The notes under the pieces: model-generated
Told to the model about the DNA's origin: nothing
Databases searched by the model: none
What the model saw: only the letters and a program-made list of their open reading frames with translations
NCBI GenBank assembly: GCA_963665785.1
Contig: OY762456.1
Coordinates: forward strand, 3,472,001 to 3,536,000
From: UBA7455 sp026713185
GTDB lineage: Bacteria; Pseudomonadota; Gammaproteobacteria; Pseudomonadales; Azotimanducaceae
Direction of reading: 5' to 3'
DNA length: 64,000 bases
Program-made: the position numbers and the translations under genes
Part shown: piece after piece, positions 6,978 through 16,868 of the stretch
How positions within the stretch are numbered: position 1 is the stretch's first letter
How the letters are laid out: every line of letters starts with the position of its first letter

Positions 6978-9815
6978 ATGCTGATCCAACCTGACATTGC
7001 AGCAGATGTACAGGCAATACCTGGGGACTTGCCGGAAGCGGCCGAATTGATTCGGGTCTGCCATTTGAGTGAATATGTTCACCACTCGATCAAACAACAC
7101 CCTGGGTTGATTGGCGACCTGTTTGCCGGGGATACCCCCGGTAATACTCTGCCAAAGAATTGGTATCGCAAAACACTGTATCCCTTACTTGACGAAGATC
7201 TTGAAGTAGACAACCTCAAGAAAAAGCTGCGTGAATTCAGACGCCGGGAAATGGTACGAATCATTTTCCGGGATTTTACCCGGCTCAGTAACCTTGAAGA
7301 AACCACCCGTGACCTGTCCCTGCTGGCAGAGGCCTGTATTCATGTTGCTCTGGAATATCACTACAGGAAGAACATCGAATGCTATGGAGAACCCAAATCT
7401 GAAGATGGCGTTTGTCAGCAAATGTGCGTATTGGCACTGGGTAAATTGGGGGGACAGGAACTCAATCTTTCTTCTGACATTGATCTGGTTTTTCTATACG
7501 GCGAACCGGGATATACCACTGGCTCCAGGAAAATCAGCAATCAGGAATTCTTCCTCAGAACTGCCAGGAAATTTATTGACACTCTGGCAGAAATCACTGT
7601 TGATGGATTTGTGTTCCGGGTCGATATGCGATTGCGGCCATTCGGAGAGAGCGGTGCGTTGATCCAGTCCTGGTCAGTGATGGAGGAATATTATCTGAAG
7701 CATGGCCGTGAATGGGAAAGATACGCTTTTGTCAAAGCCAGGGCCGTGGCCGGAGATATAGGCCTGGGAGAGAGATTTCTGACCTGGTTGTCACCTTTTG
7801 TTTACCGGCGGTATCTGGACTTTGGCACAATTGAATCCTTGCGGGATATGAAAAGTCTGATCGAACGCCAGGTAGAATCCAAATCGTTACACAATGATCT
7901 GAAATTGGGTCCGGGTGGTATCAGAGAAGTAGAATTTATTGCTCAGGCTCATCAGCTCGTCTGGGGTGGCACGAACGAAAAACTGCAAGCGCGCCGACTG
8001 TTGAACGCCCTGCAATTGATGTTGGAGGAACATCTGTTGCCGGCACAGGACATAGCGTTATTGAAGGCCGCCTATGTCTTCCTCAGAAACAGTGAACATG
8101 CCATACAGGGGAAGAATGACAAGCAGACACAGTTGCTGCCGAAAAATGAAATTTCAAGGCAACTTCTGGCCGAAGTCATGGGATTTGCTGACTTTGATGC
8201 CTACCATCAGGTACTGACACAGCACCGTAACAATGTCAGAGAGTGTTTTGACCGACTTGTGGGCTCCAGTGCGGCAGAACAGGAATTGTTGTTGGAAGGA
8301 GATATTTTCTGGGCAGAAATATGGCGGGACCCTTGTGCTGAGGTATCCATAGACTTGCTGTCACAACATGGATTTCAGAACAGCAATGTTGTTGCCCGGC
8401 GCCTGCTGGAGTTCTCCTCGACAAAGCTCTCCCGTGAACTTGAAGATGTCGTACAGGATCGCATGGATCATCTGTTGCCGGTACTCCTGAGTGTGGTATC
8501 CCACCAGAGTAATCCGGATGAAACCCTGAATCGCGTGTTACCCATTATTGAGGCAATTGAGCGTCGGTCCACCTATATTTCATTTTTACTTGAAAATCCG
8601 GATGCATTGGAACGTACCGTTGAACTCTGTGCCATGAGTCCATGGATCGCTGCCAGATTAAGTGAGCATCCCATTCTGCTGTATGAATTGTCTGATCGTA
8701 ATATCAATAAATTCTCGTTTAAAAAAGAAGATTTCAAGGCTGCTCTTGATGATCAATTGATGGTGCTGGACCCACTGGATTTTGAATCACAGATGGATAC
8801 CATGCGGATCTTTAAAAATGCCGCAGTCCTGCGGGTGGCAGTTTGTGAATTACTGGACATGTTGCCATTGATGAAAGCATCTGATGCATTGACGGCAATC
8901 GCGGAAGTCATATTGCAGAAATCCCTTGATATTGCCTGTCAACACCTGACGAACAGACATGGTAATCCGTCATCAAAAAATGTCGACCGGAAGGGCATTC
9001 AGTTTGCGATCGTTGCATACGGGAAACTGGGTGGCATTGAATTGGCTTATGGTTCGGACCTCGATCTGGTGTTTCTCTACGATGCTGATATTCACGGTGA
9101 GACTGATGGGGAAAAAGCAGTCAACAACAATGTGTTTTTTGTTCGATTGGCACATCGGATTATTCATATACTGACCAGTTTCACACGATTTGGAATACTG
9201 TATGAAGCAGATGTACGTCTGCGGCCCTCAGGGAATCAGGGTCCAATCGTATCCACGTTTAATGCCTTTGAAAGTTACCAGCAAAATGAAGCCTGGACCT
9301 GGGAGCACCAGGCACTTATTCGTTCCAGAGTGGTGGCAGGTGATCAAAACCTCTATACCCGGTATCAGACTATCAGAAACGCAATTCTTGAAAGGCAACG
9401 GGATGTGACGTCATTGCGGAAGGATGTGGTGGATATGCGGGAACAGATGCGCACCAGTCTGACGAGTGAATCAAAAGATTCCACAGTGCGGCAGTCCCTG
9501 CTGTCCAGCTTTGATCTGAAGCATGAAACCGGGGCTATTGTTGATATTGAATTTATGGTTCAATACGTGGTTCTCGCGTGGGCGCATGAACATCAGGTAT
9601 TGTCCGTATGGACGGACATGATGCGACTTCTCGATGAAATTCGTGATCTTGAGTTGCTGAGTGTTGCCGAGGTGGAGTTGTTACAGAACGCCTACCTTGC
9701 CTATCGTGCAGTTGTCCATTATCAGTGGCTGGGTGGAGAGATGTCGTCTTTTGATGAACTGCATCAGTACCGCCAGTCTGTGTATTTACTGTGGCAGCAG
9801 AAATTGTTGATCTGA
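6978..9815 (+). CDS. glnE: Bifunctional glutamine synthetase adenylyltransferase/deadenylase
   Basis: Controls glutamine synthetase by attaching AMP to it or removing AMP, in response to PII and glutamine. At 945 residues it is close to the family length of about 946. Two nucleotidyltransferase halves are evident. The N-terminal deadenylase carries GKLGGQELNLSSDIDLVFLY (near residue 155) and the C-terminal adenylylase GKLGGIELAYGSDLDLVFLY (near residue 685), each with the metal-binding D-x-D. The ATG is preceded by GAGGTAACGGAAC. It is followed after 134 bases by ilvE. Confidence 0.96.
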   Translation: MLIQPDIAADVQAIPGDLPEAAELIRVCHLSEYVHHSIKQHPGLIGDLFAGDTPGNTLPKNWYRKTLYPLLDEDLEVDNLKKKLREFRRREMVRIIFRDFTRLSNLEETTRDLSLLAEACIHVALEYHYRKNIECYGEPKSEDGVCQQMCVLALGKLGGQELNLSSDIDLVFLYGEPGYTTGSRKISNQEFFLRTARKFIDTLAEITVDGFVFRVDMRLRPFGESGALIQSWSVMEEYYLKHGREWERYAFVKARAVAGDIGLGERFLTWLSPFVYRRYLDFGTIESLRDMKSLIERQVESKSLHNDLKLGPGGIREVEFIAQAHQLVWGGTNEKLQARRLLNALQLMLEEHLLPAQDIALLKAAYVFLRNSEHAIQGKNDKQTQLLPKNEISRQLLAEVMGFADFDAYHQVLTQHRNNVRECFDRLVGSSAAEQELLLEGDIFWAEIWRDPCAEVSIDLLSQHGFQNSNVVARRLLEFSSTKLSRELEDVVQDRMDHLLPVLLSVVSHQSNPDETLNRVLPIIEAIERRSTYISFLLENPDALERTVELCAMSPWIAARLSEHPILLYELSDRNINKFSFKKEDFKAALDDQLMVLDPLDFESQMDTMRIFKNAAVLRVAVCELLDMLPLMKASDALTAIAEVILQKSLDIACQHLTNRHGNPSSKNVDRKGIQFAIVAYGKLGGIELAYGSDLDLVFLYDADIHGETDGEKAVNNNVFFVRLAHRIIHILTSFTRFGILYEADVRLRPSGNQGPIVSTFNAFESYQQNEAWTWEHQALIRSRVVAGDQNLYTRYQTIRNAILERQRDVTSLRKDVVDMREQMRTSLTSESKDSTVRQSLLSSFDLKHETGAIVDIEFMVQYVVLAWAHEHQVLSVWTDMMRLLDEIRDLELLSVAEVELLQNAYLAYRAVVHYQWLGGEMSSFDELHQYRQSVYLLWQQKLLI

Positions 9816-9949
9816 TAAATGGGTCTGCAGGATCACAAAGCAGGTGTTTTAATGGGACTGTACTTAAGCAGACTGAACTCACGCGAAATGTATTTGAGTG
9901 AAAGTTGAAGGATTTCGTAATAACAGTCAGTAGATAATGGGAATGAACA

Positions 9950-10879
9950 GTGGTTGAGACATTGGCAGACAGAGACGGGGTTATCTGGTTTAACGGAGAA
10001 CTGGTACCCTGGAGAGAAGCAAAAGTACACGTGTTGACCCATACACTGCATTATGGATTCGGTGTTTTTGAAGGAGTCCGAGCTTATGCAACTGACCGCG
10101 GTCCTGTAATCTTCCGACTTCGTGATCACACCGACCGGCTGTTTCGGTCAGCGCACATTCTGGGGTTTCCCATGCCCTGGCAAAAAGAGGAATTGATTGA
10201 AGCCCAGGTGAGGGTGGTTAAGAAAAACAACCTCAAGGAAGCCTATATCCGGCCCATGTGTTTTTTTGGTTCAGAAGGCATGGGATTGCGTGCCGAAGGT
10301 CTGCGTCCCAACTGTATCATCGCGGCATGGGAATGGCCTACGTACATTACGCCAGAGGCGCGTATAGAAGGGATCAAGGTCAGGACATCATCGTATACCC
10401 GTCATCATGTCAACATTACGATGTGTAAGGCCAAGGCAAACGGTAACTACATCAATTCGATGATGGCGCTCACAGAAGCCCTGGACAGTGGTTGTGACGA
10501 AGCCTTGTTGCTGGACAATGAGGGATACGTGGCAGAAGGCTCTGGCGAGAATATTTTCCTTGTACAGAAGGGTCAATTGATAACGCCGGAACTGACCTCG
10601 TGTCTTGAGGGAATCACCAGATCAACGGTTTTTGATCTGGCAGAGGAATTGGGTATTTCGATCACGGAGAGGCGTATTACGCGAGATGAAGTCTACATTG
10701 CTGATGAAGCCTTTTTCACAGGTACTGCGGCGGAGGTTCTGCCGATCAGAGAGCTTGATGGACGAATCATCGGCAGCGGTGGCCGTGGTCCTGTTACTGA
10801 AAAACTGCAGTCAATGTATTTTGACCAGGTTATGGGCAGACGTGAACAGCATCAGGAGTGGTCTACAGAGGTTAGATAA
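9950..10879 (+). CDS. ilvE: Branched-chain amino acid aminotransferase
   Basis: PLP enzyme for the last step of valine, leucine and isoleucine synthesis. It has 309 residues of fold-type IV. Key segments are HYGFGVFEGVRAY near the N-terminus, the PLP-Lys region KAKANGNYINS, the phosphate-binding EGSGENIFLV, and TGTAAEVLPI. The only in-frame start is GTG at 9950, with a weak GGGAATGAA upstream. It precedes waaF by 26 bases, the same glnE-ilvE-waaF order seen in pseudomonads. Confidence 0.95.
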   Translation: MVETLADRDGVIWFNGELVPWREAKVHVLTHTLHYGFGVFEGVRAYATDRGPVIFRLRDHTDRLFRSAHILGFPMPWQKEELIEAQVRVVKKNNLKEAYIRPMCFFGSEGMGLRAEGLRPNCIIAAWEWPTYITPEARIEGIKVRTSSYTRHHVNITMCKAKANGNYINSMMALTEALDSGCDEALLLDNEGYVAEGSGENIFLVQKGQLITPELTSCLEGITRSTVFDLAEELGISITERRITRDEVYIADEAFFTGTAAEVLPIRELDGRIIGSGGRGPVTEKLQSMYFDQVMGRREQHQEWSTEVR

Positions 10880-10905
10880 CCGGGACTTTACACTCGAGAA
10901 CTACC

Positions 10906-11928
10906 ATGTCTGAGCAACGAGTGCTGGTTGTCAGTCCGTCCTGGGTAGGTGACATGGTGATGTCACAGACCCTCTACTCGCTGTTGAAGAGCAGAAATCC
11001 TGAAGTCATTATCGACGTTATGGCGCCATCTGCCTCAAAACCCCTGGTATCACGCATGTCCGACATTCACCAGGCGGTATTGTTCGATGTTGATCATGGC
11101 GATGTCATGTTGGGTTACAGGTACGGTTTTGCCAAATCCCTGCGCGACAACCGCTATGATCGTGCGATCGTGTTACCCAATTCCATGAAATCCGCACTGG
11201 TCCCATTCTTTGCACATATTCCCCAAAGGACAGGATATCGGGGTGAGATGCGTTATTTTCTGCTCAATGATATGCGGCGGCTGGACAGGAAAAAACATCC
11301 GCGTCTGATCGACCGGTTCATGTTTCTGGGTCTGGATGCGAAAGACAAGGTATTACCCGAGTATGTCTCACCTCGATTGACAATTGACCCTGAGAATCAA
11401 CTGGAGTGTATCAGGCAATTAGAACTCGATACGTCGGTACCTGTTCTGGGGTTATGCCCCGGTGCAGAATTTGGTGATGCCAAACGATGGCCGGCCCGGC
11501 ACTTTGCCAGACTTTTGGATGCCGCGGTATCCATGGATATGCAGGTCTGGCTGTTCGGCTCGGCCAGGGATCGGAAAATCACCAGGGAGATCATTGAACT
11601 TTCCGCAGCATCGAGTCGGGAGAAATGCCATAATCTGGCTGGCAGAACGACACTGCTGGATGCAATCGACCTGCTGAGTCTCTGCCAGCGTGTCGTCACC
11701 AACGATTCTGGTCTGATGCACATAGCTGCTGCTGTAGGGTGCCGAATCCTGGTTATTTATGGCTCTACTTCACCGGATTTCACACCGCCACTGTCAGATT
11801 GCGCGGAGATCATTAAAACCGATATTCATTGCAGCCCGTGCTTTCAACGTGAATGCCCCCTGGGGCATAAGAACTGCCTGAACCAGTTACTGCCGGAAAA
11901 GGTGATTGCCATGCTGGAATCAGGGTGA
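10906..11928 (+). CDS. waaF: ADP-heptose:LPS heptosyltransferase II
   Basis: Adds the second heptose to the LPS inner core at the cytoplasmic face of the inner membrane. It is a 340-residue GT9 protein with the N-terminal VVSPSWVGDMVMSQTLY and the C-terminal donor site NDSGLMHIAAAVG. A cysteine-rich tail (CSPCFQRECPLGHKNC) is also typical of WaaF. The stop overlaps the waaC GTG start (GTGA), so translation is coupled. First gene of the LPS core operon. Confidence 0.95.
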   Translation: MSEQRVLVVSPSWVGDMVMSQTLYSLLKSRNPEVIIDVMAPSASKPLVSRMSDIHQAVLFDVDHGDVMLGYRYGFAKSLRDNRYDRAIVLPNSMKSALVPFFAHIPQRTGYRGEMRYFLLNDMRRLDRKKHPRLIDRFMFLGLDAKDKVLPEYVSPRLTIDPENQLECIRQLELDTSVPVLGLCPGAEFGDAKRWPARHFARLLDAAVSMDMQVWLFGSARDRKITREIIELSAASSREKCHNLAGRTTLLDAIDLLSLCQRVVTNDSGLMHIAAAVGCRILVIYGSTSPDFTPPLSDCAEIIKTDIHCSPCFQRECPLGHKNCLNQLLPEKVIAMLESG

Positions 11929-12959
11929 AACTACTGGTCGTCAAGACATCTTCTCTAGGTGATGTCATCCACACCCTGCCGGCTGTTACGGAGGTGCAGC
12001 AATATTTTCCGGACGCTGTTATCGACTGGGTAGTGGAAGAGGCGTTTGTCGATATTCCCGCCCTGCATCCCGCAGTGTCCAGGATAATCCCCGTTGCCAT
12101 CCGGCGCTGGAGACAGGATTGGATGGGGTCGTTCCGGTCGGATGAAATTAAAACTTTCCTGCGTTCACTGCAGGAGGAAACCTATGATCTGGTAATAGAC
12201 GCACAGGGTTTAATCAAAAGTGCGCTGATCACACGTCTGGCACATGGTGAACGATGTGGATTTGATGCAGGTTCAAGCCGGGAAAGTGTGGCGAGTCTGC
12301 TTTATGATCGCCGGATTCCTGTAATGAAGAATCAACATGCCATAGACCGGGTGCGCGCTTTATTTTCCGGTATTCTGGGATATAAAGTCTCCGGTCCTGA
12401 TAACTATGCAATTTCCATCAGGCATAACGACCCGGTATCACATCAGGTGATGTTTCTGCACGGCTCAACCTGGCCATCCAAACTCTGGCCGGAGGAAAAC
12501 TGGAGTAACCTTGCCAGACTTGCGGACCGGGATGGCTTCCGGGTACTTCTGCCAGCAGGCAATGAAAAAGAGCGGTCGAGGGCAGAAAGGATCGCATCCA
12601 CTACCGGGTCTGCGGAGGTTCTCCCTCCAATGGGTTTGAAGGATCTTGCCATGCAACTGTCGGCGTGCAGAGGTGCGGTGAGTGTAGACACGGGTCCGGG
12701 TCATCTGGCGGCAGCGCTGGATATACCGCTGGTTGCACTCTATGGCCCAACTGATCCTGCACTGACCGGTATGCGCGGGCGTTACAGGCTGATATCCTAT
12801 GGTGATCATTTACCCTGTATTCCATGCAGGAAAAGAATCTGCAAGTTCTCTGTTAATGATTATTCAAGTAAGATTTATCCCCCTTGTTTCTCTGAGATCA
12901 CACCTGAGGTCACGTGGCAGGCCCTGAGAGTACAAATCGAAAAGGCGTTCCCGGAATGA
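11925..12959 (+). CDS. waaC: LPS heptosyltransferase I
   Basis: Transfers the first L-glycero-D-manno-heptose to Kdo2-lipid A. It is a 344-residue GT9 protein with the N-terminus KLLVVKTSSLGDVIHTLPA and the donor-binding VDTGPGHLAAALDIP and ALYGPTDP. The start is GTG at 11925, overlapping the waaF stop. Its own stop overlaps the next start as ATGA at 12956-12959. Confidence 0.96.
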   Translation: MKLLVVKTSSLGDVIHTLPAVTEVQQYFPDAVIDWVVEEAFVDIPALHPAVSRIIPVAIRRWRQDWMGSFRSDEIKTFLRSLQEETYDLVIDAQGLIKSALITRLAHGERCGFDAGSSRESVASLLYDRRIPVMKNQHAIDRVRALFSGILGYKVSGPDNYAISIRHNDPVSHQVMFLHGSTWPSKLWPEENWSNLARLADRDGFRVLLPAGNEKERSRAERIASTTGSAEVLPPMGLKDLAMQLSACRGAVSVDTGPGHLAAALDIPLVALYGPTDPALTGMRGRYRLISYGDHLPCIPCRKRICKFSVNDYSSKIYPPCFSEITPEVTWQALRVQIEKAFPE

Positions 12960-15235
12960 AACTGGCATTCTGCCTGTTCAAATATTTTCCGTACGGTGGA
13001 CTGCAGAGAGACTTCCTGCGTATTGCCCTGGATTGTCAGCGACAAGGCCACGAAATCCGGGTATACACCCTGATGTGGCAAGGGGAAATTCCCGAAGGTT
13101 TTGAAGTAGTCATCGTCCCGGTGAAAGCTTTTACCAATCACACACGATATGAGCGATTCACCCAATGGGTTGAGAATGCACTGCGTCGGGACAGGGTGGA
13201 CGGCGTCATTGGCATCAACAAAATGCCGGGGCTGGATGTCTATTTTGCGGCAGATTCCTGTTATGAAGAAAAAGCCCAGACCCAGCGCAACTGGATATAT
13301 CGTCAATTACCCCGATACCGGCATTTCGCCAAGTATGAAAAGTCCATTTTTGCCAACGACAGCAAAACAGAGATCCTGATGATTTCCAAGACCCAGCAGG
13401 CTTTCTTTGAAAAGCATTACGGTACGTTGAAAGAACGAATGCATTTCCTGCCGCCTGGTATAGACAGTGACCGTATCGCACCGGACAACGTTGAAGAAAT
13501 TCGTAAGGAGATGCGAGCCAAACTCGGGTTGGCTGATGATGAATACATGCTCCTCACAGTGGGTTCAGGTTTTATCAAGAAAGGACTGAGGCGCGCGCTT
13601 TATGCACTGTATTCCCTGCCAAAGGATATACGACGTAAAACCCGTTACTTTGTGATTGGAGAAGATAATCCGGCGCCGTTCAAGCGTTTGATTCTGTGGC
13701 TGGGGATACGCAGGAACGTCACCATTTTTTCTGGCCGTGACGATATTCCGCAGTTCCTCTTTGCCGCAGACTTGTTGTTGCATCCCGCACTGGATGAAAA
13801 TGCCGGGATTATCCTGCTGGAATCAGCGGTTGCAGGACTACCGGTACTGGTGACGGACAACTGCGGTTTTGCCCACTATATTGAAGAAGCGGATATGGGT
13901 CGTCTTGTAGAGAGCCCCTTTGAGCAGAGCAGACTCAATACCATGTTACTTGAGATGTTGCCCCGCACACGTCGCAGGGAGTGGCGGGAAAAGGGCCGGT
14001 GTTTTGCCGGGAATGAAATTATCTACAAGCTGCCAGGGGTGGCGTCCAGGATTATTGAACAGGTTATAAAAAGCCGTAGTATGGCAGTTGGTCATCAGGG
14101 TTCTCTTGTTTTTTCGATGTTCAAGTATTTTCCGTTTGGAGGCTTGCAACGTGACTTTTTGCAAATTGCCCTTGAGTGTCAGAGGCGGGGGTACAGCATC
14201 AGAGTCTATACCCTGTCCTGGAAAGGCGAGGTACCACTGGGATTCGATGTGGTCATCGTTCCGGTCAATGCAATCACCAATCACAGTCGCTATCAGAAAT
14301 TCCATGAATGGGTAGAGAAACATCTGGCCAGATTTCCGGCCGACAGATTCATCGGCTTCAACAAGATGCCTGGTCTGGATATCTACTATGCGGCAGATTC
14401 CTGTTACGAAGACAAAGCACGTACACAACGCCAGCGGCTCTATCGATCAATTCCGCGATACAAATATTTCTCCCGGTTCGAAAAGGCGGTGTTTGACAAA
14501 GGCGCCCGGACTGAAATCCTGATGATTTCCGAAGTACAGATACCGTTGTTTATAAAGTATTACGGGACATCTGAATCCAGGTTTCATTTATTGCCGCCAG
14601 GCATAGCCAGGGACAGAAGGGCGCCACCGAATGCGGCAGCCACCCGGCATGGCTTGCGGAATGAATTCAACATTGGAGAAGATGAGTTCTTTCTGTTGAT
14701 GGTCGGCTCCGGATTCAAAACAAAGGGTCTGGACCGGGTTTTGTCAGGTATGGCTTCTTTGCCGGAACCCATCAGAAGCAAGACCCGTCTGATTGCAATT
14801 GGAGAGGACAAGTCCGCCTACTTTAACCGTCTTGCTTACCGGCTGAAACTGGACCAGCAGGTTATTATACTGGGAGGCCGAAATGATATTCCCCGGTTTT
14901 TGCTGGGTGCAGACTTGCTGGTACATCCTGCTTATGTAGAAAACGGCGGTATTGTGCTGCTGGAAGCGATTGTTGCCGGATTACCGGTACTTGCCACTGA
15001 TGTTTGTGGTTATGCCCACTATATCGAGGAATCCGGAGCGGGAATGCTGGCGCCTTCTCCTTATTCACAGACGATATTCGATGAACTACTGTTGCAAATG
15101 ATCATGTCCGAGGATCAGCAGACATGGCAAGAGAATGGTCTGGCATTTGCGGAAAACGCTGATATTTACAGTATGCCTCAAAGGGCGGCTGATTATATTT
15201 GTAGTTCAGTTTCAACCGAGCCCCCAGTTCCGTAA
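12956..15235 (+). CDS. waaG: Double-length WaaG-like LPS core glycosyltransferase (two fused GT4 units)
   Basis: Probably adds the first hexose(s) of the outer core to heptose II. One frame of 759 residues holds two complete, clearly related GT4 units of about 375 residues each. Unit 1 starts at KLAFCLFKYFPYGGLQRDF and unit 2 near residue 383 at SLVFSMFKYFPFGGLQRDF. Both repeat NKMPGLDVYFAADSCYE or NKMPGLDIYYAADSCYE, LPPGI, and the donor motif (ENAGIILLESAVAGLPVL; ENGGIVLLEAIVAGLPVL). Ordinary WaaG has one unit of about 375. The ATG at 12956 overlaps the waaC stop, and the extra upstream codons to 12914 are waaC sequence. It ends in TAATG, overlapping waaP. Confidence 0.9.
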   Translation: MKLAFCLFKYFPYGGLQRDFLRIALDCQRQGHEIRVYTLMWQGEIPEGFEVVIVPVKAFTNHTRYERFTQWVENALRRDRVDGVIGINKMPGLDVYFAADSCYEEKAQTQRNWIYRQLPRYRHFAKYEKSIFANDSKTEILMISKTQQAFFEKHYGTLKERMHFLPPGIDSDRIAPDNVEEIRKEMRAKLGLADDEYMLLTVGSGFIKKGLRRALYALYSLPKDIRRKTRYFVIGEDNPAPFKRLILWLGIRRNVTIFSGRDDIPQFLFAADLLLHPALDENAGIILLESAVAGLPVLVTDNCGFAHYIEEADMGRLVESPFEQSRLNTMLLEMLPRTRRREWREKGRCFAGNEIIYKLPGVASRIIEQVIKSRSMAVGHQGSLVFSMFKYFPFGGLQRDFLQIALECQRRGYSIRVYTLSWKGEVPLGFDVVIVPVNAITNHSRYQKFHEWVEKHLARFPADRFIGFNKMPGLDIYYAADSCYEDKARTQRQRLYRSIPRYKYFSRFEKAVFDKGARTEILMISEVQIPLFIKYYGTSESRFHLLPPGIARDRRAPPNAAATRHGLRNEFNIGEDEFFLLMVGSGFKTKGLDRVLSGMASLPEPIRSKTRLIAIGEDKSAYFNRLAYRLKLDQQVIILGGRNDIPRFLLGADLLVHPAYVENGGIVLLEAIVAGLPVLATDVCGYAHYIEESGAGMLAPSPYSQTIFDELLLQMIMSEDQQTWQENGLAFAENADIYSMPQRAADYICSSVSTEPPVP

Positions 15236-16119
15236 TGTACACGGTGGAATACATTGATCGTGAATTGATGCATCTGTTTGAAGAGGGTCATTTGTTTGAG
15301 CAGGTGTCGCGGATGAAAGGCCAGGAATTCAGGTCCCTGGAAAATCGCAGGACTGTGCTCATAGAAAGGGGTGGGCATCGTTATTTCACCAAGACGCATT
15401 TTGGCGTTGGCTGGAAGGAAATCTTCAAGAATCTATGCCAGCTGCGTATGCCGGTTCTCGGGGCTGAAAATGAATTCAAGGCTCTCAATGCCTTGCAGGA
15501 AATCGGTGTTGATTCCCTGCAACCGGTTGCCTATAGCAGTAAAGGCCGGAATCCTGCACAACGAAAATCATGTATCGTTACACGTGCACTGGAGAATTCC
15601 ATCAGTCTGGAGGACCTGTTCGAAGGTTGTCTCCTGACGGTCCGGCAGAAACGTATTCTGATCCCGAAACTGGCAAAGATTGCCCAACGGATCCATAGTA
15701 ACGGGATCAATCACCGGGACTTTTATCTGTGCCACTTCCTGGTGGACAAATCCCCTTTTTTGAACGAAGAGCTGCATGGACAGTCAAACGGGAATCCGGT
15801 CAAAGAATTGTTTGACGCATCAGAAGAGTTGATAAGGCCATTCCTGATAGATCTTCATCGTGCCCAGATCAGGAAGAGTACTCCATGGCGATGGCGGGTA
15901 AAGGATATAGGTGGACTTTTCTTTTCAGGTTTTGACTATGATCTCACCCGGAGAGATGTGTTCCGGTTTATGATCCACTACAGTGGCAAACCACTGCGAG
16001 AGACCCTGGACTCCGATAAAAGGTTTTGGAAGGCGGTTTTCAGCCGTGCCGAAAAGCTATATCTCCAGAATAAGCGTGTATTACCGGACTGGGTAAAGAA
16101 AATGGACTGGCGCCTGTGA
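15235..16119 (+). CDS. waaP: LPS core heptose(I) kinase
   Basis: Phosphorylates heptose I of the inner core, which strengthens the outer membrane by cation bridging. It is a 294-residue WaaP/RfaP-type protein kinase-like fold. The catalytic loop is NHRDFYLCHFLVD near residue 160, and FLIDLHRAQIR carries the metal-binding Asp. VLIERGGHRYFTKTHFGVGW provides the nucleotide-binding Lys region. The ATG overlaps the previous stop by one base (TAATG). Confidence 0.95.
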   Translation: MYTVEYIDRELMHLFEEGHLFEQVSRMKGQEFRSLENRRTVLIERGGHRYFTKTHFGVGWKEIFKNLCQLRMPVLGAENEFKALNALQEIGVDSLQPVAYSSKGRNPAQRKSCIVTRALENSISLEDLFEGCLLTVRQKRILIPKLAKIAQRIHSNGINHRDFYLCHFLVDKSPFLNEELHGQSNGNPVKELFDASEELIRPFLIDLHRAQIRKSTPWRWRVKDIGGLFFSGFDYDLTRRDVFRFMIHYSGKPLRETLDSDKRFWKAVFSRAEKLYLQNKRVLPDWVKKMDWRL

Positions 16120-16835
16120 CCTGGGTTGTTTGCAATCCCAGTGATGCCGAGGCTGCAGCTTTTTTGACCATGGATGCCTGTATGGGATTCGAAGGGGAAA
16201 TTGTGAACAGCAATTCCATGAGTACCCTGCGCAAGGTCCAGGTGGAAAATCGTACCTATTTTCTGAAGATATATCACCGCCGGGGTAAAGGGTTAAGACG
16301 GTTCATTGGCCGGAGCAGGGTTCGGGCAGAGTGGGAGAACCTGCAGTTGTTTAAAGACTTATGTGTTCCGACTGCACGTCTGGTGGCTTATGGAGAGCAA
16401 CAGAATACGGGTATAGTCATCACTGAAGAAGTTTCCGGTACCGTAGATCTTGCAAACCTTGCAGAGACTCATCCAAAAGGATTGACCCGGCATTGTGTAG
16501 AGAAGATTATCGACAGGCTGACAATGCATGTCCGCAATCTGCACAGCCATGGCTTTATTCATATTGATCTGAAGTGGCGTAACATCCTCGTAGGAAGCAC
16601 AGGAAATGAAGTTGAGGTTTATATCATAGATTGCCCACAGGGACGTAAACTGGTGGGACCTTTGTTCCGGCGCGGCGTTTTGAAAGATCTTGCATGTCTT
16701 GACACCGTTGCTAAATATAGACTTTCAAAAACAATGAGGATGAGGTTCTATCTCAAATACAGGGAGCGGGACCGTTTGAACTCAAGAGCAAAACGGGAAA
16801 TCTACAAGATTCTTCACTTCTTTGATGGGAAGTAA
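16116..16835 (+). CDS. LPS core kinase-like protein (second kinase)
   Basis: A 239-residue protein with a minimal kinase-like fold. It has RTYFLKIYHRRGKG as a possible nucleotide-binding Lys, the catalytic loop HGFIHIDLKWRNILV near residue 147, and YIIDCPQG in the DFG position. Its place directly after waaP, with a GTG start overlapping the waaP stop by 4 bases, points to a second sugar kinase of the core, as found at the same place in pseudomonads. Its exact phosphate acceptor cannot be read from sequence. Confidence 0.8.
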   Translation: MTWVVCNPSDAEAAAFLTMDACMGFEGEIVNSNSMSTLRKVQVENRTYFLKIYHRRGKGLRRFIGRSRVRAEWENLQLFKDLCVPTARLVAYGEQQNTGIVITEEVSGTVDLANLAETHPKGLTRHCVEKIIDRLTMHVRNLHSHGFIHIDLKWRNILVGSTGNEVEVYIIDCPQGRKLVGPLFRRGVLKDLACLDTVAKYRLSKTMRMRFYLKYRERDRLNSRAKREIYKILHFFDGK

Positions 16836-16868
16836 CAAACATGGTTGTTCATTAAGGTCAGGGCGCAA

